Shown here one piece after another: positions 6,662-13,587 of a stretch of DNA of 13,587 nt (the first letter of the stretch is position 1; each line of letters begins with the position of its first letter). The stretch lies in NCBI GenBank assembly GCA_937928585.1, contig CALEZK010000092.1:1-13587 (forward strand), in the 5' to 3' direction. The notes below the pieces were generated by a model. It had not been told where the DNA came from and did not search any database. It saw only the letters and a list, made by a program, of their open reading frames with translations. Position numbers and translations under genes: made by a program. This DNA is from an uncultured bacterium (lineage in GTDB: Bacteria; Hydrogenedentota; Hydrogenedentia; Hydrogenedentales; SLHB01).

Positions 6662-8077
6662 TCAGCTTTTCAGTTTGGCGTAGATTCCGCCAAATGCACC
6701 GTTGGTGAGGATCAGCACCACGTCGCGTGGTTGGGCGGTCTTGCGAATGCCAGCGACAATTTCATCGACGGAATCGGCGGAATGGGCGGACACCCCCGTG
6801 GAAGCTAGATCACTGACCAGTTTTGTCCGGTCGAGGCGTTCCTGATCGGGGATGGTGTCGCCTCGATGGATGGGGCCAAGCCAGACTTCGTCGGCGGCGT
6901 TAAACGCTTCCAGCAGGTCGCCCTGGAACTTGTTGGTCACGGTGGTATTGGAACGGGGTTCGAACAGCACGCGCAGACGCCGTTTCGGCCAACGGTGTCG
7001 CGCGGCGGCAATTGTTTCGCGAATGGCGGTGGGGTGATGGGCGAAATCGTCGACGTAGGTGACGCCTTCGGCCTCGTGAAAGATCTCCATGCGCCGGCGG
7101 ACGCCCTTGAATGCGGCGAGGGCATCGGCGACGGCGCACGCGCTTGCGCCGTGGTGCGCGGCGATTGCGATCGCTGCGAGCGCGTTCTGCGCGTTGTGCT
7201 GTCCCGCGAGCGGCACACGCACCTTCCCCCACTCCGCGCCGCTTCTGAATACCGTCATTTCGGTGCGGCCATCGTCGTCCACACCTTCGATCTGGCCGCG
7301 CCAATCCGCGTCCGCGGTAATACCGTATGTCTCAACGCAGGAAAAAGCGTGTTCGCGCAGGGCGCGGGTGCGCGGAGCGCCGGCCCACGCGAGCAACAGG
7401 CCGTCGGCAGGGATTTGGCGGAGTAATCTCCGGAATGCTGTTTCAATTTCGTCGATGTCGCGATAGATGTCCCCGTGATCGAATTCGATACTTGTGACCA
7501 CCGCAATTTCGGGAAGATAGTGCAGGAACTTGGCGCGCTTGTCGAAGAATGCGGTGTCGTATTCGTCGCCTTCGATCACGAAAGGCGCGCCCTCCGCGCC
7601 AAGGCGGGCGGAATTTGGAAAATCGAGCGGCTGCCCACCGATGAGGAAGCCGGGATGCATACCGCATGCATCGAGCAGATAGGCAGTGAGCGCGGTGGTC
7701 GTGGTCTTGCCATGCGTGCCGCAAATGGCGACGGGCCTGCGCGTGCGCAGCACGTTCTCTTTCATCCACTCGGGCAGACTGATGTAACGCATGCGGCGCG
7801 AGAGTGCGGCCTCTACTTCTACGTTTCCGCGACTGAGCACATTGCCGATGATGACGACATCGGGGTTCCAGTCGAGATTTGCCGCGGAGTACCCTTCGAC
7901 TACAGGAACGCCGAGCGCCTTGACCATGTCGGACGTGGGCGGATAGAGCGGATTATCGCTGCCGCGGATTTCCCAACCGGCCTCAATGGCAAGGCGCGCG
8001 CCCGCGACCATGGCCGTGCCACCAATGCCGCAGATGTGCGCCGTGGGTTTTCTATGTGTAATTGGGGAGGTCAGCAT
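6662..8077 (-). CDS. mpl: UDP-N-acetylmuramate:L-Ala-gamma-D-Glu-meso-DAP ligase (murein recycling)
   Basis: This 471-aa protein has the Mur-ligase order of domains. An N-terminal UDP-binding Rossmann-like part carries HICGIGGTAM (14-23) and ends near 110. The ATP P-loop is GTHGKTTT (120-127), followed by the central-domain motif EGDEYDTAFFDKR (169-181) and SIEFDHGDIY (196-205). The C-terminal domain has DDFAHHPTAI (343-352) and EPRSNT (373-378). The EYDTAFFDKR and DFAHHPTAI signatures are characteristic of Mpl rather than MurC. Mpl reattaches tripeptide recovered from the cell wall to UDP-MurNAc in the cytoplasm, bypassing MurC/D/E; this implies meso-DAP peptidoglycan and recycling. The length is close to that of known Mpl (about 455-470). 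The ATG at 8077 has no SD. It starts 28 nt after the DUF2283 gene, so it may be read from the promoter in front of that pair. Confidence 0.96.
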   Translation of the reverse strand: MLTSPITHRKPTAHICGIGGTAMVAGARLAIEAGWEIRGSDNPLYPPTSDMVKALGVPVVEGYSAANLDWNPDVVIIGNVLSRGNVEVEAALSRRMRYISLPEWMKENVLRTRRPVAICGTHGKTTTTALTAYLLDACGMHPGFLIGGQPLDFPNSARLGAEGAPFVIEGDEYDTAFFDKRAKFLHYLPEIAVVTSIEFDHGDIYRDIDEIETAFRRLLRQIPADGLLLAWAGAPRTRALREHAFSCVETYGITADADWRGQIEGVDDDGRTEMTVFRSGAEWGKVRVPLAGQHNAQNALAAIAIAAHHGASACAVADALAAFKGVRRRMEIFHEAEGVTYVDDFAHHPTAIRETIAAARHRWPKRRLRVLFEPRSNTTVTNKFQGDLLEAFNAADEVWLGPIHRGDTIPDQERLDRTKLVSDLASTGVSAHSADSVDEIVAGIRKTAQPRDVVLILTNGAFGGIYAKLKS

Positions 8078-8105
8078 GCAATCGGGCGTGATTAAGGGGG
8101 AGTTT

Positions 8106-8303
8106 CTATTCGGCAGTAAGTTGATAAGAGAATTCGTTCAGGTCAGTTTGGTTCTTCGCGTGCTCGACCGTCATGCTCACGACAAAGCCATCTTTGTCGA
8201 GATCTATTAAGACATTTTCGTTCAAATCGCGCGTTTCAAAAATCTCGCGATTATTGAAATCGACGAGCAATGTGTCGGTATCTGGGAAATACCTAATCTT
8301 CAT
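8106..8303 (-). CDS. DUF2283 family protein, probable antitoxin-like partner
   Basis: A 65-aa protein from ATG at 8303. It begins MKIRYFPDTDTLLVDF and continues ETRDLNENVLIDLDKDG...VSMTVEHA. The K-I-x-Y-x-x-D-T-D-x-L opening, the ETRDL-EN segment and a central DLDxDG turn are the DUF2283 pattern, a small beta-rich fold. An in-frame extension to 8357 was not used, because this start has AAGGA 8 nt upstream (inside the preceding gene) and gives the family-typical N-terminus. It overlaps the DUF4258 gene by 11 nt, so translation is probably coupled. In many genomes DUF4258 and DUF2283 genes are adjacent and regarded as a toxin-antitoxin-like pair. The role here is inferred from that pairing. Confidence 0.88.
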   Translation of the reverse strand: MKIRYFPDTDTLLVDFNNREIFETRDLNENVLIDLDKDGFVVSMTVEHAKNQTDLNEFSYQLTAE

Positions 8304-8541
8304 CGGATGAATCCTTGTAGTCGCGGTCGAAGAACGCATTGTGGATCGTCTGGCCATCCTCGAGCAAGACGACCCTAAGATGCTTCTTTACCTCCGAAAT
8401 CCAAGCCCAACGGCGAATTCTACCGTCTTTTTGCCGTTCCTCTCTGTCAGGAGTATCGACGACCCGCTGGATCCACTCCATGCGAATGTCCTTTCGATCG
8501 GACCTAGCGCGGGTGTGGTGAAAGTAACGGGTAAAATTCAT
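8293..8541 (-). CDS. DUF4258 family protein, probable toxin-like partner
   Basis: An 82-aa basic protein beginning MNFTRYFHHTRARSDRK. The relevant motifs are RYF-H/Y-xxR-x-RxD, EWIQRVVDTP (22-31), DGRIRRWAWI (39-48) and LRVVLLEDGQTIHNAFFDRD (55-74). This matches the DUF4258 family, which shares features with the RelE/BrnT type of small RNase folds. RNase activity is not demonstrated by the sequence. It is first in a likely three-gene run with the DUF2283 gene (11-nt overlap) and mpl. It ends in an acidic DSSDED. The ATG sits 6 nt after a -10-like TATACT, suggesting a leaderless mRNA. Confidence 0.87.
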   Translation of the reverse strand: MNFTRYFHHTRARSDRKDIRMEWIQRVVDTPDREERQKDGRIRRWAWISEVKKHLRVVLLEDGQTIHNAFFDRDYKDSSDED

Positions 8542-8545
8542 GATT

Positions 8546-8561
8546 CGAGTATACGAGTATG
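8546..8561 (-). promoter_or_regulatory. tandem octamer repeat and -10-like box in front of the DUF4258 gene
   Basis: The plus strand reads CGAGTATA CGAGTATG, two adjacent octamers that differ only at the last base. On the minus strand the first gives TATACT (8548-8553), a 5/6 -10 match ending 6 nt before the ATG at 8541. Transcription would start about at the A of ATG. The -35 region at 17 nt is poor (TCGAAT). Tandem sites over a promoter are common for autoregulated toxin-antitoxin operons. That function is inferred. Confidence 0.45.
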
Positions 8562-8683
8562 CGGAGCCGGATTCGATTTTGTGATAATTGACGATCCAGT
8601 CAGGGGTATGAAACTATCGACACTCACTGCGGGGTAAATTGTGTGCTGAACCCTGCAATTTACATGAAAGCGAAACATCGAGT

Positions 8684-9871
8684 ATGTGCGACACCATCGC
8701 CATTGTCCGCAAGGACGCCGTCTATTTTGCGAAGAATTCCGATCGCGACCCTAATGAGGCGCAGTATCTTCAGTGGAACGCGCGCGCACAGTATGCGGCT
8801 GGCGCGAAGGTCAAGTGCACGTGGATTGAGATTCCCCAAGTGGAGGAAACGTACGCCACCTTGCTGAGCAGACCGTTCTGGATTTGGGGTGCGGAGATGG
8901 GCACGAATGAGCATGGCGTGTGCATCGGCAATGAGACTGTGTTCACCAAGACCAAGAACGAGCCAAAGCCGGGCCTAATCGGCATGGATTTGCTGCGTCT
9001 GGCGCTGGAACGCGCCGATACCGCGGAGAAAGCGTGCTCGGTGATTGTGTCATTGCTCGAACAGTACGGTCAGGGCGGCGGCGCGGGCCATGAGAAGCGG
9101 GATTTTGCGTATCAGAACAGTTTCATGATTGCCGATCCCAAATCGGCGTTTGTGCTGGAGACGGCGGGTCGCGCGCACGCGATCGAGAAGGTGGACGGCA
9201 CGCGGACGATTTCGAACGGATTGACGATACCCGGCTTTGCCGAGAAGCACTCGGAGTATTGGAAGACGCGCATCTCCTCTTGCCGAACGCGGCAGGGGCG
9301 CACGCACATGTTGTCCGCAAAGACGCGGGGCGTGCCGCATCTGTTCGCGGCGTTGCGCGACCATGGGGCGCGCTACTCGGAGCCTGCGTATCGATGGATC
9401 AATGGCGCGATGGCGTCGCCTTGCATGCATGGTGGCGGGGTGATTGCTTCTTCGCAGACGACTGCGTCGTGGGTGACGGAGATGACGAAGGAGCACGGCA
9501 TTCGCCACTGGGTGACGGCTACGGCGGCGCCGTGCACGAGCCTTTTCAAACCGGTGCGCATCGATCAGCCGTTGTCTTTGGGCGAACCGACCGACAAGGC
9601 AGATAATTCGCTGTGGTGGCGGCATGAGAAGTTTCACCGGCTTGTTGCACAAAATCCGCTCGCGTACCGCGATCTGTTTGTGCCCGAGCGCAATGCTTTG
9701 GAAGCGGACTGGAGCGAAAACCCGCCGGAGCCGACCGAAGCGTTTGCCAAGCACGATGAATTGCTGGATAAATGGCTGGCTGCAGCGCGCAAGCTGACCC
9801 CCGGCGATTCGCGTCCAGGGTTTGTGCAAAAGTACTGGCGGGTGCGCAATGCACGGGCGGGATTGGCGTGA
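8684..9871 (+). CDS. C69-family dipeptidase (secernin/PepD-like Ntn hydrolase)
   Basis: A 395-aa product from ATG at 8684. The frame stays open to 8639, but the family requires the initiating Met-Cys. The sequence starts MCDTIAIVRKDAVYFAKNSD and then RDPNEAQ. Cys2 would be the N-terminal nucleophile of an Ntn hydrolase after Met removal. Further family segments are GTNEHGVCIGNETVFT, GMDLLRLALERA, LLEQYGQGG, NSFMIADPKSAFVLETAGR and ISNGLTI. The histidines near GGVIASSQTTASWV and GIRHWVTATAAPC lie in the C-terminal half, as in secernins. It hydrolyses dipeptides or small peptides, probably in the cytoplasm because no signal peptide is visible. It is divergent from the DUF4258 gene. No SD or strong promoter is evident; a TTGACG at 8588-8593 lacks a good -10 partner. 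Confidence 0.92.
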   Translation: MCDTIAIVRKDAVYFAKNSDRDPNEAQYLQWNARAQYAAGAKVKCTWIEIPQVEETYATLLSRPFWIWGAEMGTNEHGVCIGNETVFTKTKNEPKPGLIGMDLLRLALERADTAEKACSVIVSLLEQYGQGGGAGHEKRDFAYQNSFMIADPKSAFVLETAGRAHAIEKVDGTRTISNGLTIPGFAEKHSEYWKTRISSCRTRQGRTHMLSAKTRGVPHLFAALRDHGARYSEPAYRWINGAMASPCMHGGGVIASSQTTASWVTEMTKEHGIRHWVTATAAPCTSLFKPVRIDQPLSLGEPTDKADNSLWWRHEKFHRLVAQNPLAYRDLFVPERNALEADWSENPPEPTEAFAKHDELLDKWLAAARKLTPGDSRPGFVQKYWRVRNARAGLA

Positions 9872-9925
9872 GAACGCTGACTCGGGTGCTCGCGCGTAAA
9901 TCGGAAGCAAGTTTCCTTCGTCAAA

Positions 9926-9943
9926 GCGCAAGCAAGCTTGCGC
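9926..9943. terminator. hairpin between convergent genes, possible bidirectional terminator
   Basis: GCGCAAG (9926-9932) and CTTGCGC (9937-9943) form a perfect 7-bp stem with loop CAAG. It lies in the 88-nt gap between the stop of the C69 gene and the stop of the minus-strand membrane gene. On the minus strand it is followed by TTTGA, only a short T-run. On the plus strand there is none. Position supports termination; the weak U-tract argues against strong efficiency. Confidence 0.5.
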
Positions 9944-9959
9944 ACTCCAAAGATCTGCG

Positions 9960-10874
9960 TTAGAGATCGGAGTAGAGTTTTTTGGTGCAATCAGGGCAGA
10001 TGCCGTGGCTAAACGCTGCGTCTGAATGCTCGCTGATGTAGGCCTCGAGTTGGTTCCACACCCCTTCGTCATCTCGAATTTTCTTGCAGGAACTGCAGAT
10101 GGGAATTACGCCCTTCAGAGTTTTCATGTCTTCGATCACCGTTTCCAGATGCGACGCGGTTGAGCGTAGTTGCGCTTCGGACTGCTGGCGTTGACGCACC
10201 TCGTTCTCGAGTTCGAGGGTCGATTTCCGAAGCACCATCAGTAGCATTCCGACGCCGAGACACGGGAACAGCAAGAAGAAATCGATGCACGTGACAAGCG
10301 TCGCGAGGTTGGGCTCAAAGAAATCTTCTCCCGGAGGACTCAGCAGCGTCGCGGCGATGCGCGCGGCCATGACGAACCCATGAATGGCCAATAGATTCGC
10401 AACAAGAGTTTGCGTCAGCCGAAGCTCTGGAATGGGATGCGCGGCCAGCCGCCAGGCGGCCAACAGCGCGATTGCGCCAGTGCCCCCCGACATAATGATC
10501 ACGCGATGGGCCATGGAAGGCTCGACATACGTGAAGTACGTAACCATTCCCGTCATGACAACTACAATCGTCACGGAAGGCCATACCGGATTGGGCAAAT
10601 CAAGAAACGCGTTGATGCCGTGCAGGGACAACAACAGCCCGATAACCATGAACGCGTTGGCGACGGGAATCGATAGAAAATCCGGCACGATACCGCGAAA
10701 CCAGATCAGGATGAAGCCGACCGCGCCGCAGATGAAACCGGCGGCCCAGCGACGCAGGCTTTCGTTCTTTGGGGAGACGCGCCAGGCCAGTGCCATGCTG
10801 CTGCTGGTTACGATTGAAACGATTGATGCGATGAAAACAAGCGTGCGGACATCGAGGGCGAGCGTAGCACTCAT
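9960..10874 (-). CDS. seven-TM protein with coiled coil and C-terminal CxxC...CxxC ribbon-like tail
   Basis: A 304-aa product from ATG at 10874; a TTG at 10892 would add six residues. Hydrophobic segments at about 11-31, 45-60, 70-90, 101-117, 125-141, 155-177 and 190-214 predict seven helices. A charged, heptad-like stretch (about 216-255) follows. The tail from LKGVIPICSSCKKIRDDEGV (253-272) through FSHGICPDCTKKLY (288-301) has C260, C263, C293 and C296 placed for a metal site. This tail is familiar from the C-termini of many PAS-containing signalling proteins and response regulators, where it often follows the sensor without a kinase. Here no GGDEF, EAL, kinase or HAMP domain is present. 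The arrangement suggests a membrane sensor whose output is the tail itself or a partner; that is inferred. No SD. It may be read with bpt, 145 nt upstream. Confidence 0.85.
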   Translation of the reverse strand: MSATLALDVRTLVFIASIVSIVTSSSMALAWRVSPKNESLRRWAAGFICGAVGFILIWFRGIVPDFLSIPVANAFMVIGLLLSLHGINAFLDLPNPVWPSVTIVVVMTGMVTYFTYVEPSMAHRVIIMSGGTGAIALLAAWRLAAHPIPELRLTQTLVANLLAIHGFVMAARIAATLLSPPGEDFFEPNLATLVTCIDFFLLFPCLGVGMLLMVLRKSTLELENEVRQRQQSEAQLRSTASHLETVIEDMKTLKGVIPICSSCKKIRDDEGVWNQLEAYISEHSDAAFSHGICPDCTKKLYSDL

Positions 10875-11019
10875 GCGAGAGAATCTTTTCAACGTTGGCC
10901 GCCGTGGCAGCGTTCAAGGATTGGCACGCAGCCCGATTTGACTCTGGCTGCGTCCGAGCGCCTCTCCCAAGCGGCGGATTGTACTCAAGAGGTTATAGCG
11001 GGGCAAATCGCAATCGCGC

Positions 11020-11751
11020 TTAGCTTTCACCGGAGACAAAGTCGCGCCATTGGCCGACGGTATCTTTCAACTGACAGGGCTTGAACCGGGTTTTGTAGTT
11101 CATGGTGTCGCACTCGGCGATGTAGTATCCGAGATAGTAGAAGGTCTTGCCCCACTGCCGCGCGAGGGCGATCTCGGCCAGGGCGGAGAATGTGCCGGGG
11201 CTCCATCGCGCCATCGCGGGATCGAAAAAGAAGTTCACGGAGGAAAGCGCGTCGATGAATTCGTCGAAAACGCCAAGCCCGCACAACTTCCCGTCGTGCC
11301 ACAACTGCAATTCACGGGTGCGACCGCCGAGGCAGGTGCGCACGAGAAAGCCCTCGTAACTCTCCCTGTCGGGCATCTCGCTTTCTCTATGCTGAAACTG
11401 CATGTAGCGCCGCTGCAGATCGAGCTTCTCGTCGGAGTAGGACACCGGCGCGACGCGTATGTCGAACACGGTAACACCGCGGTTCCAGACGCGGCGCTGC
11501 TCTTTGGATTTTCGGAACTCGTCCACCGGCACGCGGAGCACCTTGCATTCGTTGCACTGCGGGCATTCGGGCCGGTAGAGCAATCGTCCGCTGCGCCGAA
11601 AACCCGCGTCCATCAGATATCGGTAGAGGTACCCCGCGTGGTTGCCATCCAGATAGTGGAGCCGCATTTCGCGGTTGGGCAGGTAGGGACATTCGCCGGC
11701 GTGATGGCCGAGATAGGCGTAATCGAGCGGGGCTGTCGTTTGTGAGACCAT
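11020..11751 (-). CDS. bpt: aspartate/glutamate leucyltransferase (ATE/Bpt family)
   Basis: A 243-aa protein, near the family's usual 235-250. The N-terminal part has CPYLPNREMRLHY (21-33), HAGYLYRYLMDAGFRRSG and RLLYRPECPQCNEC. C21 with C63, C66 and C69 are the conserved Cys cluster of this family. Next is KVLRVPVDEFRKSKEQRRV. The C-terminal GNAT-like domain has FFFDPAMARWSPGTFSALAE (174-193), YYLGYYI (205-211) and CDTMNYKTRFKPCQL (214-228). Bpt moves leucine from Leu-tRNA to N-terminal Asp or Glu of proteins and so feeds them to ClpS/ClpAP. Eukaryotic ATE1 uses arginine, and some bacterial members could too, so amino-acid choice is by family assignment only. The ATG at 11751 has no SD. It is divergent from the TolC gene across 200 nt. 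Confidence 0.93.
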   Translation of the reverse strand: MVSQTTAPLDYAYLGHHAGECPYLPNREMRLHYLDGNHAGYLYRYLMDAGFRRSGRLLYRPECPQCNECKVLRVPVDEFRKSKEQRRVWNRGVTVFDIRVAPVSYSDEKLDLQRRYMQFQHRESEMPDRESYEGFLVRTCLGGRTRELQLWHDGKLCGLGVFDEFIDALSSVNFFFDPAMARWSPGTFSALAEIALARQWGKTFYYLGYYIAECDTMNYKTRFKPCQLKDTVGQWRDFVSGES

Positions 11752-11951
11752 ATTGCGCGTAACGATGCGCCAAGATATGCGCGCGCTTCAACCGGGAATA
11801 CGCCGCAAAGTGGCATCGTTCGCGCGACCCTGTTACCCTCTGGGAAGATGTGTGCCAGGCTAATCTTTTTGGCAATCGGCGGCATCGAACGAATTGCGGG
11901 CGCGCTTTGCCAGCCCGCCAAACTTTGGACCATACAGCCACGGGAATCGAT

Positions 11952-13580
11952 ATGAAGTACTGGCTAATCGCCGTCGCGCTGACACTATCGCTCGCAGTTT
12001 CCGCCGAGGAAGCAACTCCGGAACCCGCCGCGGAACCCGTGGAACAGAAAACGGAAGAGGCCGTTGCGGTAGAAGCCGCGGACGAGACCTCCGAGGGAAA
12101 GCTTCCCCTCGATTTGGCGCAGGCGCAAGAGATTGCGGTGAAGGACAACCCGACCGTGCTTGCCGCGGCCACACGGGTAACCCAGGCACAAGAACGCGTC
12201 AAACAGGCGCGGTCCGCGTGGTTTCCAACCGTAATTGGGTTATCGTCGGCTTCGCACACGTGGATATCCGAGAGCGACTATTCGCTGGCGAAACGGGCGG
12301 CATCCAGCGGCTATTGGACTGCGTTCGCGCTTGGGACCCAGGCGCGAATTCAAGGCGAAACACTGCAATTCGCGCAAATCACCGCCGATCGCATCTCGCA
12401 GTTTTTTAATCCGGTGATTCAGCAGGTGCAACCGAGGCCGCGCGTGCAGAATACGGACGGCGCGATTCTCTGGGACCTTCTGGAGACGTCGCTGCGCTCG
12501 ATAGAGGCACGGGACGCGATTGACGATCAGTTGGAGCGGTATTCGATTAGCGTGGTGGCGGATTGGATCTTGTTCAACGGGTTTGACCGCAAGTTTGCGA
12601 TTGCCGAAGCGCGCTTCGGCAAAGAGCAGACGGAGGCTTCCCTCGTTGAGGCCCATCGGATTCTGCTGGATGCGGTGGCGCAGGCATACTACGCCGCGCA
12701 ACTGGCGCGGGAGAATATCGCGATTGCGGAGGCGGACGAGGCATTCAACCTGCGTCTGCTGGATGAAGCGAAGACGAAGCGTCGCGTGGGCACGGGGTCG
12801 CTGAGCGATGAGCTGAACTTTGAAGTGCGCGTGAACGCGGCACGGGCGGCACTGATCACCTCGCGGCAGGGTTTTAATACGGCGTTGATTGCGTTGTCGG
12901 AATTGCTTGCGTTTGGTGATTCGGCATGGCCAACGGAACGCGTCTTGGCGCCGCTTGCGGAGGAATCGCTCGGGGATCTTCAGCGACTCGACGTGGAGCC
13001 GCTTGTGGCGCAGGCGAAATCGCGGCGGCCCGATCTTGAAGCGAGCGAACTTAACACGAAGCGCGCGGACGCGGTTGTGGGGCGGGCGAAGGCGCCATTT
13101 TATCCACAGATTAACCTTCAGGCGTCAAAGGACGCGTTTCGCGACAATAACGCGAAGTTCGAGATGGACGATTTCAGCAGCACCGTCGGCGTGAATATTT
13201 CCTACGAATTGTTTGCGGGCGGGCGCAACCTGGCGCGATTGCGCGAAACGAAGGCCGCGAAGGCGGAAGCCGAACTGCTGGAGGAACAGGTGTCGCTGGC
13301 AGTGGCGGCGGACGTGCGGAGAGCAGTGGAAAATCTCCACGCAACACAGGAGCGGCTGGTGTTGCAAAGGGCGAATGCGGATTTCGTGCAGCGAAACCGG
13401 GATCTTGTGGAGCGTGGCTACGCGGGTGGCATCGAGCCGGTGGTGCGGTTGAACGAGGCGCAACGCGACCTTGTCAGCGCGCAGGCGAACCTTGCGCTGG
13501 CGCGCGTGCAATTGCAGTCTGCGCTGCACAACGTGCGCACCGCCACGGCGGAAACGATCCTTCCGTACGCCGGAGAATAG
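11952..13580 (+). CDS. TolC-family outer-membrane efflux/secretion channel
   Basis: A 542-aa product from ATG at 11952, which gives a clean signal peptide MKYWLIAVALTLSLAVSA cut before EE. An upstream frame to 11850 was not used. Residues 19-48 are an acidic Glu/Ala/Pro linker. Two OEP repeats follow: helix about 52-90, first beta region near 93-100, strand WILFNGFDRKFA (205-216), long helices with AYYAAQLARENI (245-256) and the second strand YELFAGGRNLARL (418-430), then the closing helices to about 532. The LF-G and F-GG-N turns and heptad-rich helices mark the family. It would trimerise as a trans-envelope exit duct for RND, ABC or type I systems. No pump or adaptor gene is visible; the window ends 7 nt after the stop. 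The stretch about 101-195 is much longer than the usual first surface loop. GGGA about 6-7 nt before ATG is a weak SD. Confidence 0.92.
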   Translation: MKYWLIAVALTLSLAVSAEEATPEPAAEPVEQKTEEAVAVEAADETSEGKLPLDLAQAQEIAVKDNPTVLAAATRVTQAQERVKQARSAWFPTVIGLSSASHTWISESDYSLAKRAASSGYWTAFALGTQARIQGETLQFAQITADRISQFFNPVIQQVQPRPRVQNTDGAILWDLLETSLRSIEARDAIDDQLERYSISVVADWILFNGFDRKFAIAEARFGKEQTEASLVEAHRILLDAVAQAYYAAQLARENIAIAEADEAFNLRLLDEAKTKRRVGTGSLSDELNFEVRVNAARAALITSRQGFNTALIALSELLAFGDSAWPTERVLAPLAEESLGDLQRLDVEPLVAQAKSRRPDLEASELNTKRADAVVGRAKAPFYPQINLQASKDAFRDNNAKFEMDDFSSTVGVNISYELFAGGRNLARLRETKAAKAEAELLEEQVSLAVAADVRRAVENLHATQERLVLQRANADFVQRNRDLVERGYAGGIEPVVRLNEAQRDLVSAQANLALARVQLQSALHNVRTATAETILPYAGE

Positions 13581-13587
13581 TTCGGAT

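Noticed and set aside
8588..8618. TTGACG as a -35 for the C69 gene
   Set aside because: At 16-18 nt the downstream hexamers (such as AAACTA) match the -10 consensus poorly, so I did not call a promoter.
9050..10072. 340-codon minus-strand open frame opposite the C69 gene
   Set aside because: It is Arg/Pro/Ser-rich and lacks motifs, while the plus strand encodes a complete C69 protein with its catalytic Met-Cys start. It also runs into the metal-tail gene in a different frame.
11387..12259. 290-codon minus-strand open frame spanning bpt and the start of the TolC gene
   Set aside because: It overlaps two well-supported genes, one in a different frame and one on the other strand, and has low-complexity Ala/Ser/Arg composition.

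Overview
The window is 13.6 kb of moderately high-GC, densely coded bacterial chromosome. The organism is almost certainly diderm (Gram-negative): it has a TolC-type outer-membrane channel and Mpl, a murein-recycling ligase for meso-diaminopimelate peptides. Several proteins have Sec signal peptides with AxA-like cleavage sites. Most starts lack a convincing Shine-Dalgarno sequence, while two tRNA promoters look like normal sigma70 sites. Nothing here fixes the phylum. A lineage outside the best-studied proteobacteria (for example Planctomycetota- or Hydrogenedentota-like) is a guess from the unfamiliar secreted paralogues and the dispersed palindromes.

Layout. At the left edge is the 3' end of a plus-strand NAD(P)-binding (DUF2867-type) oxidoreductase. 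From there to 8541 everything is on the minus strand. In order of transcription (right to left) this block holds a DUF4258/DUF2283 toxin-antitoxin-like pair, mpl, tRNA-Glu(UUC) with its own promoter and a leader hairpin, a multi-TM protein with C-terminal TPRs (TMTC/GT-C-like), two tandem secreted paralogues of about 610-624 aa, and tRNA-Val(UAC). A plus-strand C69 (secernin/PepD-type) dipeptidase diverges from the toxin-antitoxin pair. Next, on the minus strand, come Bpt (aspartate/glutamate leucyltransferase, N-degron pathway) and a 7-TM protein ending in a CxxC...CxxC metal-ribbon-like tail. A complete plus-strand TolC-family protein closes the window.

The most novel part is the paralogue pair at 582-4338. 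Both are predicted to be exported. They share a core in which Cys (in a D-C-x-K motif), His (G-H) and Asp/Asn are spaced like a papain/transglutaminase-type triad. They are probably co-transcribed, behind a 15-nt near-perfect palindrome that overlaps a -10-like box. Downstream of them, and also inside the signal-peptide codons of the second gene, are copies of a REP-like palindrome with 7-bp arms, a 4-nt loop and a GGAG head.

The remaining genes are mostly housekeeping or accessory: murein recycling, protein turnover, peptide hydrolysis and envelope export. They do not form one obvious pathway. The longest non-coding stretch is 365-581 (217 nt). It holds the tRNA-Val promoter and three copies of the palindromic repeat.
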